Shown here one piece after another: positions 17,760-25,842 of a stretch of 64,000 bases of DNA (the first letter of the stretch is position 1; every line of letters begins with the position of its first letter). The notes beneath the pieces are model-generated. The model searched no databases. It saw only the letters and a program-made list of their open reading frames with translations, and had not been told where the DNA came from. The translations under genes and the position numbers were made by a program. The DNA is from an uncultured Eubacteriales bacterium (GTDB lineage: Bacteria > Bacillota > Clostridia > Lachnospirales > Lachnospiraceae), in assembly GCA_900316115.1 (NCBI GenBank), contig ONBN01000002.1, positions 1 to 64,000 of the forward strand, in the 5' to 3' direction.

Positions 17760-18289
17760 CATTGGGACGGATCCGCATTCTTTGTCTCCTGTGGAAGAGG
17801 ATCCCATTCATTCAACCCCAGACTCTGCCTGTATCTGGCCTCTTCCATGGTCAGCTTAGGTGTATCCTGGGAAAGATAATCAAGAAGCTCATCGATCCCT
17901 TCACGGGTAACATTATTTACAAGAAAAATCCGTTCACAGCCTGCATTCTCCAGCCACTGGCGAACCATAGGAATGTTGGCATAAGGGGAATCAATCTTAG
18001 TGATGATTCCAATAAGAGGGCGCAGAATAAAGGACTGGCATCCCTCCCCAAAAAGATTAAACGGCTCATCTGCAGCCTGTACGATCCCTACCACATCTGC
18101 TTCAAAGGAAAAGCAGGCCAGTCCTACGCTGAACCGCTTGGACTCTGCATATTCCCCCGGGGAATCGATGGTATCCTCATCTGATTTTGTGTACTGGGTC
18201 TTCTTATAATGAAGTTCTTCCCCTTTCAGTGCCTGGGTCAGGGAGGTTTTCCCGGCTTCACTTCTGCCCATCAAAAATAATTTTCTCAT
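17756..18289 (-). CDS. eutP: EutP/PduV-like small GTPase
   Basis: 177 residues. G1 motif GRSEAGKTS near the N-terminus, DTIDSPGEY as the switch II region, TKID as the base-recognition motif and a hydrophobic core typical of EutP/PduV proteins of bacterial microcompartment operons. Family members have weak GTPase or kinase activity and are linked to compartment positioning or acetate metabolism. It lies just after two EutS-like shell genes (10-base gap) under the promoter at 19173-19201, and directly before the cobalamin riboswitch. No ethanolamine lyase or other enzyme genes are present in this window. Confidence 0.88.
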   Translation of the reverse strand: MRKLFLMGRSEAGKTSLTQALKGEELHYKKTQYTKSDEDTIDSPGEYAESKRFSVGLACFSFEADVVGIVQAADEPFNLFGEGCQSFILRPLIGIITKIDSPYANIPMVRQWLENAGCERIFLVNNVTREGIDELLDYLSQDTPKLTMEEARYRQSLGLNEWDPLPQETKNADPSQC

Positions 18290-18298
18290 ACTGCCTCC

Positions 18299-18727
18299 CT
18301 AGCTTTTGTGGATGGAGCAGGTCTTAAATCCCAGAACTTCATCAAAAAATTTCACCACAGACTCTACAGCAGTTTCAACCTGGCTTAACCCTCCGGTAAT
18401 GATCAGTGAACCACAGAACCGGTCCATAAAACTAATCTGCACATCTGCACTTTTTACTGCCACATCTGCGGCTACCACAACGGCTTCCCAGGGAGTGAAA
18501 CGAATCATGCCAATGGATTCTCCCGTATGATCCTCCCCTTCATGAACACCGATATGAAGTCCCAGATTCTGGTAAATGCTGGTCTGGGAAGAACTGATAA
18601 TATGTGCCAGGCATACTTCCTTGCCAGGTACTCTTACCCGGGTCATACGCAGCTTTTTCCCTTTCAGTTTCTCATAATCTTCATGGAAGATCCTCTCCAG
18701 AAGCTCTTCTTTTGTCATTGAACTCAT
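18299..18727 (-). CDS. EutS/PduU-like microcompartment shell protein, divergent paralogue
   Basis: About 142 residues from ATG 18727 (AGGAAG seven bases upstream). The C-terminal part is a circularly permuted BMC domain: GMIRFTPWEAVVVAADVAVKSADVQISF, quoted here only as GMIRFTPWEAVVV and KSADVQISF, then GSLIITGGLSQVETAVESV. The N-terminus has about 30 extra residues with acidic and basic helices (TKEELLERIFHEDYEKLK) compared with EutS. It likely forms hexamers in a shell, perhaps mixed with the neighbouring EutS. The extra N-terminal helix is unusual for this family. Confidence 0.82.
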   Translation of the reverse strand: MSSMTKEELLERIFHEDYEKLKGKKLRMTRVRVPGKEVCLAHIISSSQTSIYQNLGLHIGVHEGEDHTGESIGMIRFTPWEAVVVAADVAVKSADVQISFMDRFCGSLIITGGLSQVETAVESVVKFFDEVLGFKTCSIHKS

Positions 18728-18738
18728 GGAACCACTTC

Positions 18739-19104
18739 CTATCTTTTTGTAATATTGCATACCACATATCCCAGAGAATCCCTGAAATAATCCACGATCT
18801 CTGTCAGTGCGGAGATCACATCTGAGATCTCCCCTGTAATGATCAGCGTACCTGTAAAGCGGTCTGCAAATCCAAGATATACATTGCCACTTTTCACTGC
18901 AATATCAGATGCGATCACTGCAGACTCCGGTGGTGTCATATTCATGATCCCAATAGCAGAGGATCTGTAATCCAGCTGTGGATTCAGTCCCAGCTTCTGG
19001 TAGATCACAGGTGCCGGGCCGCCCATTACATGGGCAAAGGTGATCTCTTTACCTGCCACAGTCTCCTGTACAATTCTGATCTGCTCTTCGTGTTCTTTTC
19101 CCAT
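18739..19104 (-). CDS. eutS: EutS-like microcompartment shell protein
   Basis: 121 residues with the permuted BMC fold of EutS/PduU: an N-terminal strand-forming part (IRIVQETVAGKEITFAH), GIMNMTPPESAVIASDIAVK, then GTLIITGEISDVISAL and the terminal IVDYFRDSLGYVVC helix. Length and motifs fit EutS (about 110-120). It is the first gene of a three-gene unit eutS-eutS2-eutP behind a good promoter. Confidence 0.88.
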   Translation of the reverse strand: MGKEHEEQIRIVQETVAGKEITFAHVMGGPAPVIYQKLGLNPQLDYRSSAIGIMNMTPPESAVIASDIAVKSGNVYLGFADRFTGTLIITGEISDVISALTEIVDYFRDSLGYVVCNITKR

Positions 19105-19172
19105 TCGTAAAAACCCTCTCTTTCAATAGCTGTACTGTCTGCTGATCTATACAGACAGCATCTCTAATATAA

Positions 19173-19201
19173 ATCGTACTATCCCCTATATCTTATGTCA
19201 A
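19173..19201 (-). promoter_or_regulatory. Promoter of the eutS-eutS2-eutP unit
   Basis: TTGACA (19196-19201) and TACGAT (19173-19178) are spaced by 17 bases on the minus strand. Just downstream, before the eutS ribosome site, an inverted repeat (CTGTCTG ... CAGACAG, around 19133-19160) could be an operator or leader hairpin; no T run follows it. Confidence 0.65.
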
Positions 19202-19267
19202 GTCGATTTTTTACGATAAAATGTAACTTACCTGTTTACTGATTTCTCCATTTACAGTAAGCTCTGC

Positions 19268-20020
19268 TTATTTCACCAGATCCTTGATAACCTCTCCCGC
19301 AATGATCAGCCCCACCACAGAAGGCACAAATGCCACAGATCCTGGAATATCCCGGCGTTCTGTACATTTATGGGCTGCTCCTGGTGGACAGATACAGTGG
19401 TTCCTGCAGCTGATGGACATATCCTCCAATGGACGGGTAGGCTGTTCCTGTGAATAAACCACTTTCAATTTTTTAATGCCACGCTTTTTTAATTCCCGGC
19501 GCATTACCTTTGCCAGCGGGCACACGGAAGTTTTGTAAATATCTGCCACCTGAAAAGCAGATGGATCCAGCTTATTCCCAGCTCCCATGCTGCTGATAAT
19601 GGGAACACCTGCTTCTTTTGCCTCCATAACAAGCTGAAGCTTGGCAGTTACTGTATCCACAGCATCTACCACATAAGAATACTGTGAAAAGTCAAATTCC
19701 TCCTTTGTCTCCGGAAGATAAAAGCATTTATGAACATTTACCTCCACCTTTGGATTAATATCCAGGATCCTGTCTCTCATCACATCTACTTTATATTTCC
19801 CAACTGTACTTCTGGTAGCAATGATCTGGCGGTTCAGATTGGTAAGGCACACCTTGTCATCATCGATCAGGTCAACTGCTCCCACACCGCTGCGTACCAG
19901 TGCCTCTACTGTATAGCCGCCAACACCACCGATCCCAAATACAGCTACTCTGGACTGTTGTAATTTATCCATGGCTTCTTTTCCCAGAAGAAGCTGGGTT
20001 CTGGAAAACTGATTCAGCAT
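19268..20020 (-). CDS. tcdA: tRNA threonylcarbamoyladenosine dehydratase
   Basis: 250 residues of the ThiF/MoeB E1-like family. Nucleotide-binding GIGGVGG (about 30-36), DDDKVCLTNLNRQ, and DAVDTVTAKL fit the adenylation fold. The CP(L)AKVMRRELKKRGI region and SCRNHCICPPGAAHKC are typical of TcdA (YgdL/CsdL), which cyclises ct6A at position 37 of ANN-decoding tRNAs. No neighbouring molybdopterin or thiamine carrier genes suggest another role. It stands alone between the DUF6465 gene and the shell-protein unit. Confidence 0.88.
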   Translation of the reverse strand: MLNQFSRTQLLLGKEAMDKLQQSRVAVFGIGGVGGYTVEALVRSGVGAVDLIDDDKVCLTNLNRQIIATRSTVGKYKVDVMRDRILDINPKVEVNVHKCFYLPETKEEFDFSQYSYVVDAVDTVTAKLQLVMEAKEAGVPIISSMGAGNKLDPSAFQVADIYKTSVCPLAKVMRRELKKRGIKKLKVVYSQEQPTRPLEDMSISCRNHCICPPGAAHKCTERRDIPGSVAFVPSVVGLIIAGEVIKDLVK

Positions 20021-20125
20021 AATTTTTCTCTCCTCTTATCCTAGCCTGCTTTCTATCATAAAAATCCTTTTTACGGATCTTTTAAGGCTTTACGTAAAAT
20101 ATTAACATACTTTCTCATTTTTGGC

Positions 20126-20161
20126 AAAAAAAATCCCGGGAAACCAGAAGATTACCCGGGG
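20126..20161 (-). terminator. Intrinsic terminator after the DUF6465 gene
   Basis: Minus strand: CCCCGGGT and TTCCCGGG form a GC-rich stem, followed by ATTTTTTTT. It lies between the DUF6465 gene and tcdA and separates the two transcripts. Confidence 0.85.
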
Positions 20162-20182
20162 ATATGTGTGTAAAAAACAGGA

Positions 20183-20665
20183 TTAAAGATCGATGTAATT
20201 ACCGTCAGCTTCTCCATTAACAACGTAGTAAGCTTTGTTCTCTTCAGGTTTTACATAAACCTGTAGCTCTTTGATGTCTTCTTCCTTTTTACCTGTCATG
20301 CCTGCCCATGCTTTCTTAACATTGGCAACGATTTCTTTTGTAAGCAGTTCCCTGCCCATAAACTGAACATAAACATCTGCAGAAACTTCCTTCTTTGCAG
20401 CCACTTTCTTTGCCGGAGCTTTCTTTGCAGTGGTTTTCTTTGCAGCAGGTTTCTCAGTCTCTTTTGCTGCGGTAGTCACCTTGGCAGCCTCTTTTACAAC
20501 CGGTTCTTTTGCAGGCTCTGCTTTTACTGTCTCTGCAGCTTTTACAGTTACCTCTTTTGCTGTTTCCTTAACAACAGGCTTTACAGCAGCCTCTTTTACG
20601 GTAGCCTTTGCAGCAGCCTTGGCAGCCATTGTCTCTGCTTTCTTTACGGTTCTCTTTGTAGCCAT
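20183..20665 (-). CDS. Alanine/lysine-rich protein with C-terminal DUF6465-like domain
   Basis: 160 residues. The first 95 are low-complexity Ala/Lys/Val/Glu/Thr, with histone H1-like stretches such as AAKKTTAKKAPAKKVAAKK. The last 65 form a small folded domain (VYVQFMGRELLTKEIVANV, ELQVYVKPEENKAYYVVNG). Proteins of this type are common in Lachnospiraceae. The basic tail suggests nucleic-acid or nucleoid association, but that is inference. The ATG follows AAGGAGG, with a promoter at 20709-20737 and a strong terminator, so it is a single-gene unit that is probably well expressed. Confidence 0.8.
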   Translation of the reverse strand: MATKRTVKKAETMAAKAAAKATVKEAAVKPVVKETAKEVTVKAAETVKAEPAKEPVVKEAAKVTTAAKETEKPAAKKTTAKKAPAKKVAAKKEVSADVYVQFMGRELLTKEIVANVKKAWAGMTGKKEEDIKELQVYVKPEENKAYYVVNGEADGNYIDL

Positions 20666-20708
20666 ATAATAGCCTCCTTAAAAGGTGAAGATTAATTTTT
20701 ACTAATCT

Positions 20709-20737
20709 AGGATACTACTGTTTTTTTCTTTTTTCAA
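20709..20737 (-). promoter_or_regulatory. Promoter of the DUF6465 gene
   Basis: TTGAAA (20732-20737) and TATCCT (20709-20714), spaced 17 bases, precede the AAGGAGG ribosome site of the gene. The rest of 20738-20961 is AT-rich and shows no gene. Confidence 0.6.
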
Positions 20738-20961
20738 GTTAGGGTTTTCCGGCGCAAAATCTGGTCATCTGCTCTATATTCGTTAATTTTGTATTTAATT
20801 CAAGGATTTTCCAGGCATTATCTATGGAAATAACCATTGGTTTCCACTGAATATGTGGACTTTCTGCACATTTTTTTCTCTTTTTCTGAAATATTTCATT
20901 TATTTTGTACAGGTGTTTTTTCGTTTTTCCTGGGATTATCCGGCCAAAATCCTTGTTTTTC

Positions 20962-23016
20962 CTATAATCCCAGGTTTTCCAGATGATCCTTCAGATAGCT
21001 GCTCATATGTCTTTTCAGGCCTGCATGCTGTGGCAGATCCAGCTCCGGATCCAGTTCCAGGATCTGTGCTCCTGCTTCGCTGGCCATCTTCAGTACATCT
21101 GCATCATTATAAATATCACCGATCTTAAATTCCATTAAACCGCTTTGCCGGATCCCGAAAAGATCTCCCGGCCCGCGAAGCTTTAAATCCTCTCCTGCAA
21201 TAAAAAATCCGTCATTGGATTTGTTCAGGATCTCCAGTCTCTTGGAAGTTTCTTTTTCCTCATTGCCCTGGATAAATATACAATAGGACTGGTATTCCCC
21301 TCTTCCTACGCGGCCACGAAGCTGGTGCAGCTGGGCAAGTCCAAAGCGCTCTGCATTTTCTACCATCATAACTGTAGCATTAGGTACGTTCACTCCTACT
21401 TCTACTACAGTCGTAGATACCAGGACCTGGATCTGCCCGGCTGCAAAGGCCTCCATAATAGCATTCTTTTCTTTGGGCTTCATCTTTCCATGAAGGGCAG
21501 CAACGGAAATATCAGGCGGCAGGATCGTTTTCAGGGATGCTGTATAATCCGTAACATTGGCTCCATCCATCCCTTCGCTTTCTTCTACCATGGGACAGAT
21601 GATATACGCCTGTCTGCCTTCCCGTATCTGCCGTTCAATAAAGGAATAGGCTTTCGGCCTGTACGAGGTATCCACCACACAGTTCTTGATAGGCCGCCGC
21701 ACTGCAGGAAGCTCATCAATCACAGAAATATCCAGATCTCCATACAAAATAATAGCCAGAGTCCTTGGAATAGGTGTAGCACTCATAACAAGTACATGAG
21801 GAGCTTCCCCCCTTGTTGTCAGTGCTTCTCTTTGTTTCACTCCGAAGCGGTGCTGTTCATCTGTGATCACAAGGCCCAGATTCTGATAGGTTACTTTTTC
21901 CTGGATCAGTGCATGGGTGCCAATGATCACATTGGCTTCTCCTGAATCTATCGCCTGATAGATCTTACGCTTGGATGCTGCTGTCACAGAACCTGTAAGA
22001 AGAACAGGTCTGCAGGAATCAATGTTCTGCTCTTTAAGTAACTTCTGAAATGCTTCAAAATGCTGGTTGGCCAGCACTTCTGTAGGCACCATCAACGCAG
22101 CCTGATAGCCGTTCTCTACAGTAAGGATCATCGCAAGAAAAGCCAGGATGGTCTTACCGCTTCCCACATCTCCCTGGATCAGTCTGGACATCAGGGAATG
22201 ACTGCACAGATCCCTCTCCACCTCATGCCACACATTCATCTGAGCCTTTGTAAGGGAATACGGCAGATTGTCAATAATATTCTCAGTCGTCCACACTGGC
22301 TTCATGGGAAAGGCATTCCTGGCTGTCTCTGTCTTTTCTTTCAGCTGCTGTACTGCCAGGATAAACATAAGAAATTCATCAAATACAAGCCGCTTTCTGG
22401 CTGTAAGAAGCTCTGCCATATTCTTTGGAAAATGAATGGTCTGCAAAGCATAATTCCGATCTGTCAGGTGAAGCCGTTCTCTTAAATCCTCTGGAAGGAA
22501 TTCTTCCTGAAGGCTTTTTTCTTCCAGTGCCTGATGCACCAGTTTTACAATGGTCTTATTGGAAAGCCCTGCAGTCAGCCCGTAAATTGGCTGCAGACTG
22601 TGTAGGATTTCTTCATAAGCCCCATGGGTAAAAATCTCCGGGTGCTCCATCTGAAGCCTGCCCTGCTTCCACACTACCCGCCCACGGAACACAAAGCTGC
22701 TGCCCCTTTTTAACGTGGAACGAAGATAGGGGGTATTAAACCAGGCTATGGGAAGCTTCCCCGTGTTGTCTGCAACAGTAACTGTAACCACCTGAAGATT
22801 CCGCACTTTATTTACGTATACGCTGGAAATTACCGTACCAGAAACAGCGGCAGTCTCTCCTTTGGAAAGACTGCCGATGGTAACAGGTTCATCATATGCG
22901 TCATAATTTCTTGGAAAATATTCCAGCAGATCCTGGGTTGTAATCACACCGATCTTCTGAAAAAGCTTTTCTGTTTTCTCCCCGACTCCCTTCAGACTGC
23001 GGAGTGGTTTCGTCAT
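20962..23016 (-). CDS. recG: ATP-dependent DNA helicase RecG
   Basis: 684 residues, the usual RecG length. N-terminal wedge/OB region (TTQDLLEYFPRNYD, VTVADNTGKLPIAWFN), then helicase domain 1 with Walker A GDVGSGKT, DEQHRFG as motif II and SATPIPRTL as motif III, then domain 2 with STTVVEVGVNVPNA and QLHQLRGRVGRGEYQS. It remodels stalled replication forks and Holliday junctions by branch migration. It follows the DAK2 gene with a 24-base gap, a common Firmicute order (gls24, yloV, recG). Confidence 0.95.
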   Translation of the reverse strand: MTKPLRSLKGVGEKTEKLFQKIGVITTQDLLEYFPRNYDAYDEPVTIGSLSKGETAAVSGTVISSVYVNKVRNLQVVTVTVADNTGKLPIAWFNTPYLRSTLKRGSSFVFRGRVVWKQGRLQMEHPEIFTHGAYEEILHSLQPIYGLTAGLSNKTIVKLVHQALEEKSLQEEFLPEDLRERLHLTDRNYALQTIHFPKNMAELLTARKRLVFDEFLMFILAVQQLKEKTETARNAFPMKPVWTTENIIDNLPYSLTKAQMNVWHEVERDLCSHSLMSRLIQGDVGSGKTILAFLAMILTVENGYQAALMVPTEVLANQHFEAFQKLLKEQNIDSCRPVLLTGSVTAASKRKIYQAIDSGEANVIIGTHALIQEKVTYQNLGLVITDEQHRFGVKQREALTTRGEAPHVLVMSATPIPRTLAIILYGDLDISVIDELPAVRRPIKNCVVDTSYRPKAYSFIERQIREGRQAYIICPMVEESEGMDGANVTDYTASLKTILPPDISVAALHGKMKPKEKNAIMEAFAAGQIQVLVSTTVVEVGVNVPNATVMMVENAERFGLAQLHQLRGRVGRGEYQSYCIFIQGNEEKETSKRLEILNKSNDGFFIAGEDLKLRGPGDLFGIRQSGLMEFKIGDIYNDADVLKMASEAGAQILELDPELDLPQHAGLKRHMSSYLKDHLENLGL

Positions 23017-23040
23017 TGTCCTGTCCTCCTGTCTGCCGGA

Positions 23041-24717
23041 TCACTCTACAGAAATAATGTAATAGTAAATAGGCTGTCCACCCATATTTACCTCTACTTC
23101 ACAATCCGGATATGCTGCTTCAAGCTCTTCACCCAGCTTCTGTGCCTCTTCTTCCGGCACATCCTCGCCAAAGTAAATGCTGATCACTTCTGCATCCTCT
23201 GTAGCCATAGCTGCAACTGTATCCTTGGCTACATTGGTACGTCCCTTGCCTACTGCCAGGATGCCATGATCGCCGATACCCATGATATCCCCTTCATGGA
23301 TCTCTTTCTCATCCAGTCTGGTATCACGTACAGCATAGGTGATCTGGCCTGTCTGTACCATGGAGATTGCTTCTGTCATGGCAGCCAGATTCTCCTCTGC
23401 ACTCTTCTCAGGCACAAAGCTGATCAAAGCGGAAATACCCTGTGGAATGGTCTTTGTAGGCACAACGATGATGGTCTTATCCTCTGTCAGATCCCTGGCC
23501 TGGTTAGCAGCAAGAACAATATTCTTATTATTCGGGAAAATATAAATCGTCTTTGCGTTTACCTGATCAATGGCATTCAGCATATCCTCTGTACTTGGAT
23601 TCATGGTCTGTCCGCCTTCGATCAGATAGTCAACACCAAGATCCTTGAAGATGGCAGAAAGTCCGCTTCCTACAGATACGGAAATAAATCCAACTTCCTT
23701 TGCAGGCTGGGTTTCTTTTGCCTTGTCTGCTTCTGCCTGTTCCCTTGCAAGCTTCTCAGCATCTTTGATCAGCTTCTCCTGATGCTCTTCACGCATGTTG
23801 TCAATCTTCATACGGGAAAGTGCGCCATAAGTAAGTGCACGTTCAAAAGCTTGTCCCGGATGATTGGTGTGTACATGTACCTTTACAATCTCATCATCTG
23901 CTACAAGTACAATGGAATCACCAATAGAATTCAGGAATTTCTTAAAGCTGTGAAGTTCCACATCCGGCAGCGGCTTGTCCAGAAGGATGATAAACTCTGT
24001 ACAGTAGCCAAACTTAATGTCTGCTTCTGCCTGTGGGGAAATCTTTGTAACAGCCGGACCAGCAGATGATCCTGCAAACTTTGTATAATCAATCTCTTTA
24101 CCAAGGAATCCGTCAATGGCTCCTCTGAATACCTCCAGAAGTCCCTGTCCGCCGGAATCCACAACACCTGCCTCTTTCAGTACAGGAAGCATATCCGGTG
24201 TCTTGGCAAGAGTCTTCTCTGCATGATCGAAGATCTCAAGGAAAAACGGCTCCAGATCCTCTGCTGACTCTGCAATCTCGCCTGCCTTAATGGCAGCTTC
24301 CTTCGCTACTGTCAGGATCGTACCTTCCTTAGGCTTCATAACTGCCTTGTACGCAGTCTCAACGCCCTTCTCCATTGCTGTGGCGATCGCTACTGCATCC
24401 AGTTCCTCCAGCTTACGCACACCTCTTGTAAAACCACGAAGCAGCTGAGAAAGGATCACACCGGAATTACCTCTGGCACCTCTTAAGGATCCGGAAGAAA
24501 TGGCCTTTGCCAGTACCTCCATATCCATCTGGGAAATGCTTCCCACTTCAGATGCTGCAGACATGATCGTCAGTGTCATATTCGTACCGGTATCTCCGTC
24601 AGGTACAGGAAATACGTTTAATTCGTTGATCCATTCTTTCTTCGCTTCCAGGTTCTTGGCACCAGCCAGAAACATCCTGGAAAGTACATTGGCATCTATG
24701 GTCTGTTTACTCACCAC
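23041..24717 (-). CDS. DAK2-domain fatty acid kinase-like protein (FakA/YloV)
   Basis: 558 residues. The N-terminal DAK2 nucleotide-binding domain has VFPVPDGDTGTNM (about 31-43), SSGSLRGARGNSGVILSQ and DSGGQGLLEVF. The middle and C-terminal domains (KFGYCTEFIILL, VHTNHPGQAFERA) match YloV/FakA, the kinase that phosphorylates fatty acids held by a FakB protein so that they enter phospholipid synthesis. No FakB/DegV gene is in the window. It lies 18 bases after the Gls24-family gene. Confidence 0.88.
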   Translation of the reverse strand: MVSKQTIDANVLSRMFLAGAKNLEAKKEWINELNVFPVPDGDTGTNMTLTIMSAASEVGSISQMDMEVLAKAISSGSLRGARGNSGVILSQLLRGFTRGVRKLEELDAVAIATAMEKGVETAYKAVMKPKEGTILTVAKEAAIKAGEIAESAEDLEPFFLEIFDHAEKTLAKTPDMLPVLKEAGVVDSGGQGLLEVFRGAIDGFLGKEIDYTKFAGSSAGPAVTKISPQAEADIKFGYCTEFIILLDKPLPDVELHSFKKFLNSIGDSIVLVADDEIVKVHVHTNHPGQAFERALTYGALSRMKIDNMREEHQEKLIKDAEKLAREQAEADKAKETQPAKEVGFISVSVGSGLSAIFKDLGVDYLIEGGQTMNPSTEDMLNAIDQVNAKTIYIFPNNKNIVLAANQARDLTEDKTIIVVPTKTIPQGISALISFVPEKSAEENLAAMTEAISMVQTGQITYAVRDTRLDEKEIHEGDIMGIGDHGILAVGKGRTNVAKDTVAAMATEDAEVISIYFGEDVPEEEAQKLGEELEAAYPDCEVEVNMGGQPIYYYIISVE

Positions 24718-24735
24718 AAGTTCCTCCTCTTAATC

Positions 24736-25095
24736 CTAATCTATGGCACGCACGCCTTCTACGAAAATGTTGATCTTCTCAATCTCAAGTCCTGTGAAAG
24801 CTTCTACTTTATATTTTACATTGCTGACAAGATTATCCGCAATCGTACTGATATTCACGCCGTATGCCACGATAACATGGAAATCCAGGCGAATCCTGTT
24901 GTCCTCTGTGATCCGTACATTAATACCATGCTTCAGGGAATCCCGACGAAGCAGCTTAACAAGACCATCCTTCATGCTTACTGCAGCCATACCGATAATA
25001 CCGAAGCACTCCACTGCTACACTTCCGGCATATGTGGCTATTACATCTGTATCAATGACAATCTGACCCAATCCGGAATCTATGCGTCCATTCAT
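24736..25095 (-). CDS. Asp23/Gls24 family protein (YloU-like)
   Basis: 119 residues from ATG 25095, chosen for GGAGG eight bases upstream over an earlier ATG at 25119. The alpha/beta domain shows GQIVIDTDVIATYAGSVAVE, RLDFHVIVAYGVNIS and VEAFTGLEIEKINIFVEGV. The family is linked to envelope stress and to FakA; its gene next to the DAK2 gene is a conserved Firmicute pair. Function at the biochemical level is not established. Confidence 0.9.
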   Translation of the reverse strand: MNGRIDSGLGQIVIDTDVIATYAGSVAVECFGIIGMAAVSMKDGLVKLLRRDSLKHGINVRITEDNRIRLDFHVIVAYGVNISTIADNLVSNVKYKVEAFTGLEIEKINIFVEGVRAID

Positions 25096-25133
25096 ATGGT
25101 TTACCTCCATAAAATTCATATTCGTGTATCTGT

Positions 25134-25162
25134 ATTATACCCTTTTTCATATCATTTCGCAA
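25134..25162 (-). promoter_or_regulatory. Promoter of the Gls24-FakA(-recG) unit
   Basis: TTGCGA (25157-25162) and TATAAT (25134-25139) with a 17-base spacer, facing the Gls24-family gene. It is divergent from the rpmB promoter about 110 bases away. Confidence 0.75.
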
Positions 25163-25273
25163 TGATAGAGTTTTAACTCGTACCATCATATATCAAAAAG
25201 CTTTTATTTTCAAGACATTTTAGCGGAGAAACAAACTTGTCAAGAAATAATTTTATATTTTTCCTTTTTTTAC

Positions 25274-25302
25274 TTGCAAAAGGCTATTTCATCTGTTAAA
25301 AT
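25274..25302 (+). promoter_or_regulatory. Promoter of rpmB
   Basis: TTGCAA (25274-25279) and TAAAAT (25297-25302), spaced 17 bases, 38 bases before the rpmB start codon. Confidence 0.7.
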
Positions 25303-25339
25303 AAAACATGTTGAAAAAAAGCGTCAAGGAGGTGCTATC

Positions 25340-25525
25340 ATGGCTAAATGCGCTATTTGTGAAAAAAGTGCTCATTTCGGAAACAATGTGAGTCATTCCC
25401 ATAGAAGATCCAATAAGATGTGGAAATCTAACGTGAAATCCGTCAGAGTTAAAACAGAAGGCGGATCAAAGAAGATGTACGTATGTACTTCCTGCTTAAG
25501 ATCCGGAAATGTAGAGAGAGCCTAA
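25340..25525 (+). CDS. rpmB: 50S ribosomal protein L28
   Basis: 61 residues from ATG 25340, with AAGGAGG at 25327-25333; an upstream in-frame ATG at 25274 lies inside the promoter. MAKCAICEKSAHFGNNVSHS and the following RRSNKMWKSNVKSVR are typical of L28. Four cysteines in CAIC and CTSCLRSGNV make a zinc-ribbon-type C+ version. It is one of only two plus-strand genes in the window and has its own promoter and terminator. Confidence 0.97.
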   Translation: MAKCAICEKSAHFGNNVSHSHRRSNKMWKSNVKSVRVKTEGGSKKMYVCTSCLRSGNVERA

Positions 25526-25534
25526 ACGACACCT

Positions 25535-25566
25535 TACCCTCGCAGAGATGCGGGGGTATTTTTTTG
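25535..25566 (+). terminator. Intrinsic terminator of rpmB
   Basis: TACCCTCGC and GCGGGGGTA form a stem around AGAGAT, followed by a run of seven T residues, nine bases after the rpmB stop codon. Confidence 0.92.
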
Positions 25567-25642
25567 CCATTTTTCAGTTTTATTATATAAAAGGACCGCT
25601 CTCCCCTTTTAGGATATGCGGCCCAGATACACATCTTTTAAC

Positions 25643-25780
25643 TTAATGGCAAAACATATGATAACCGCAAAGCATACAAATCGCTGCCACCATAAAAACC
25701 AGCAGGCTTTCTGTGACCAGAATCCCAATGACTATCCCGATCCCTATAAAGAACAGGATGAGTCCTAACAGTCTGTTCAT
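25643..25780 (-). CDS. 45-residue membrane peptide
   Basis: ATG at 25780 with GGAGAGGAT a few bases upstream; stop TAA at 25643. The peptide begins MNRLLGLILFFIGIGIVIG and continues with a second hydrophobic stretch (ESLLVFMVAAICMLCGYH), so two membrane helices with a short polar turn. A clear ribosome site and nearly continuous hydrophobicity support a real gene. No family was recognised. It lies between the rpmB terminator and gerW, in the same direction as gerW and only 62 bases downstream of it, so it may share that transcript. Confidence 0.6.
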   Translation of the reverse strand: MNRLLGLILFFIGIGIVIGILVTESLLVFMVAAICMLCGYHMFCH

Positions 25781-25842
25781 CTCTATCCTCTCCTTCTATG
25801 GGATTACTATATCTTATGCGGTTCCTTTTATTTTAGTATCTC

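Noticed and set aside
20430..20669. Plus-strand ORF of 79 codons rich in Ala, Phe and Val
   Set aside because: It is antisense to the Ala/Lys-rich DUF6465 gene, whose ribosome site, promoter and terminator are clear.
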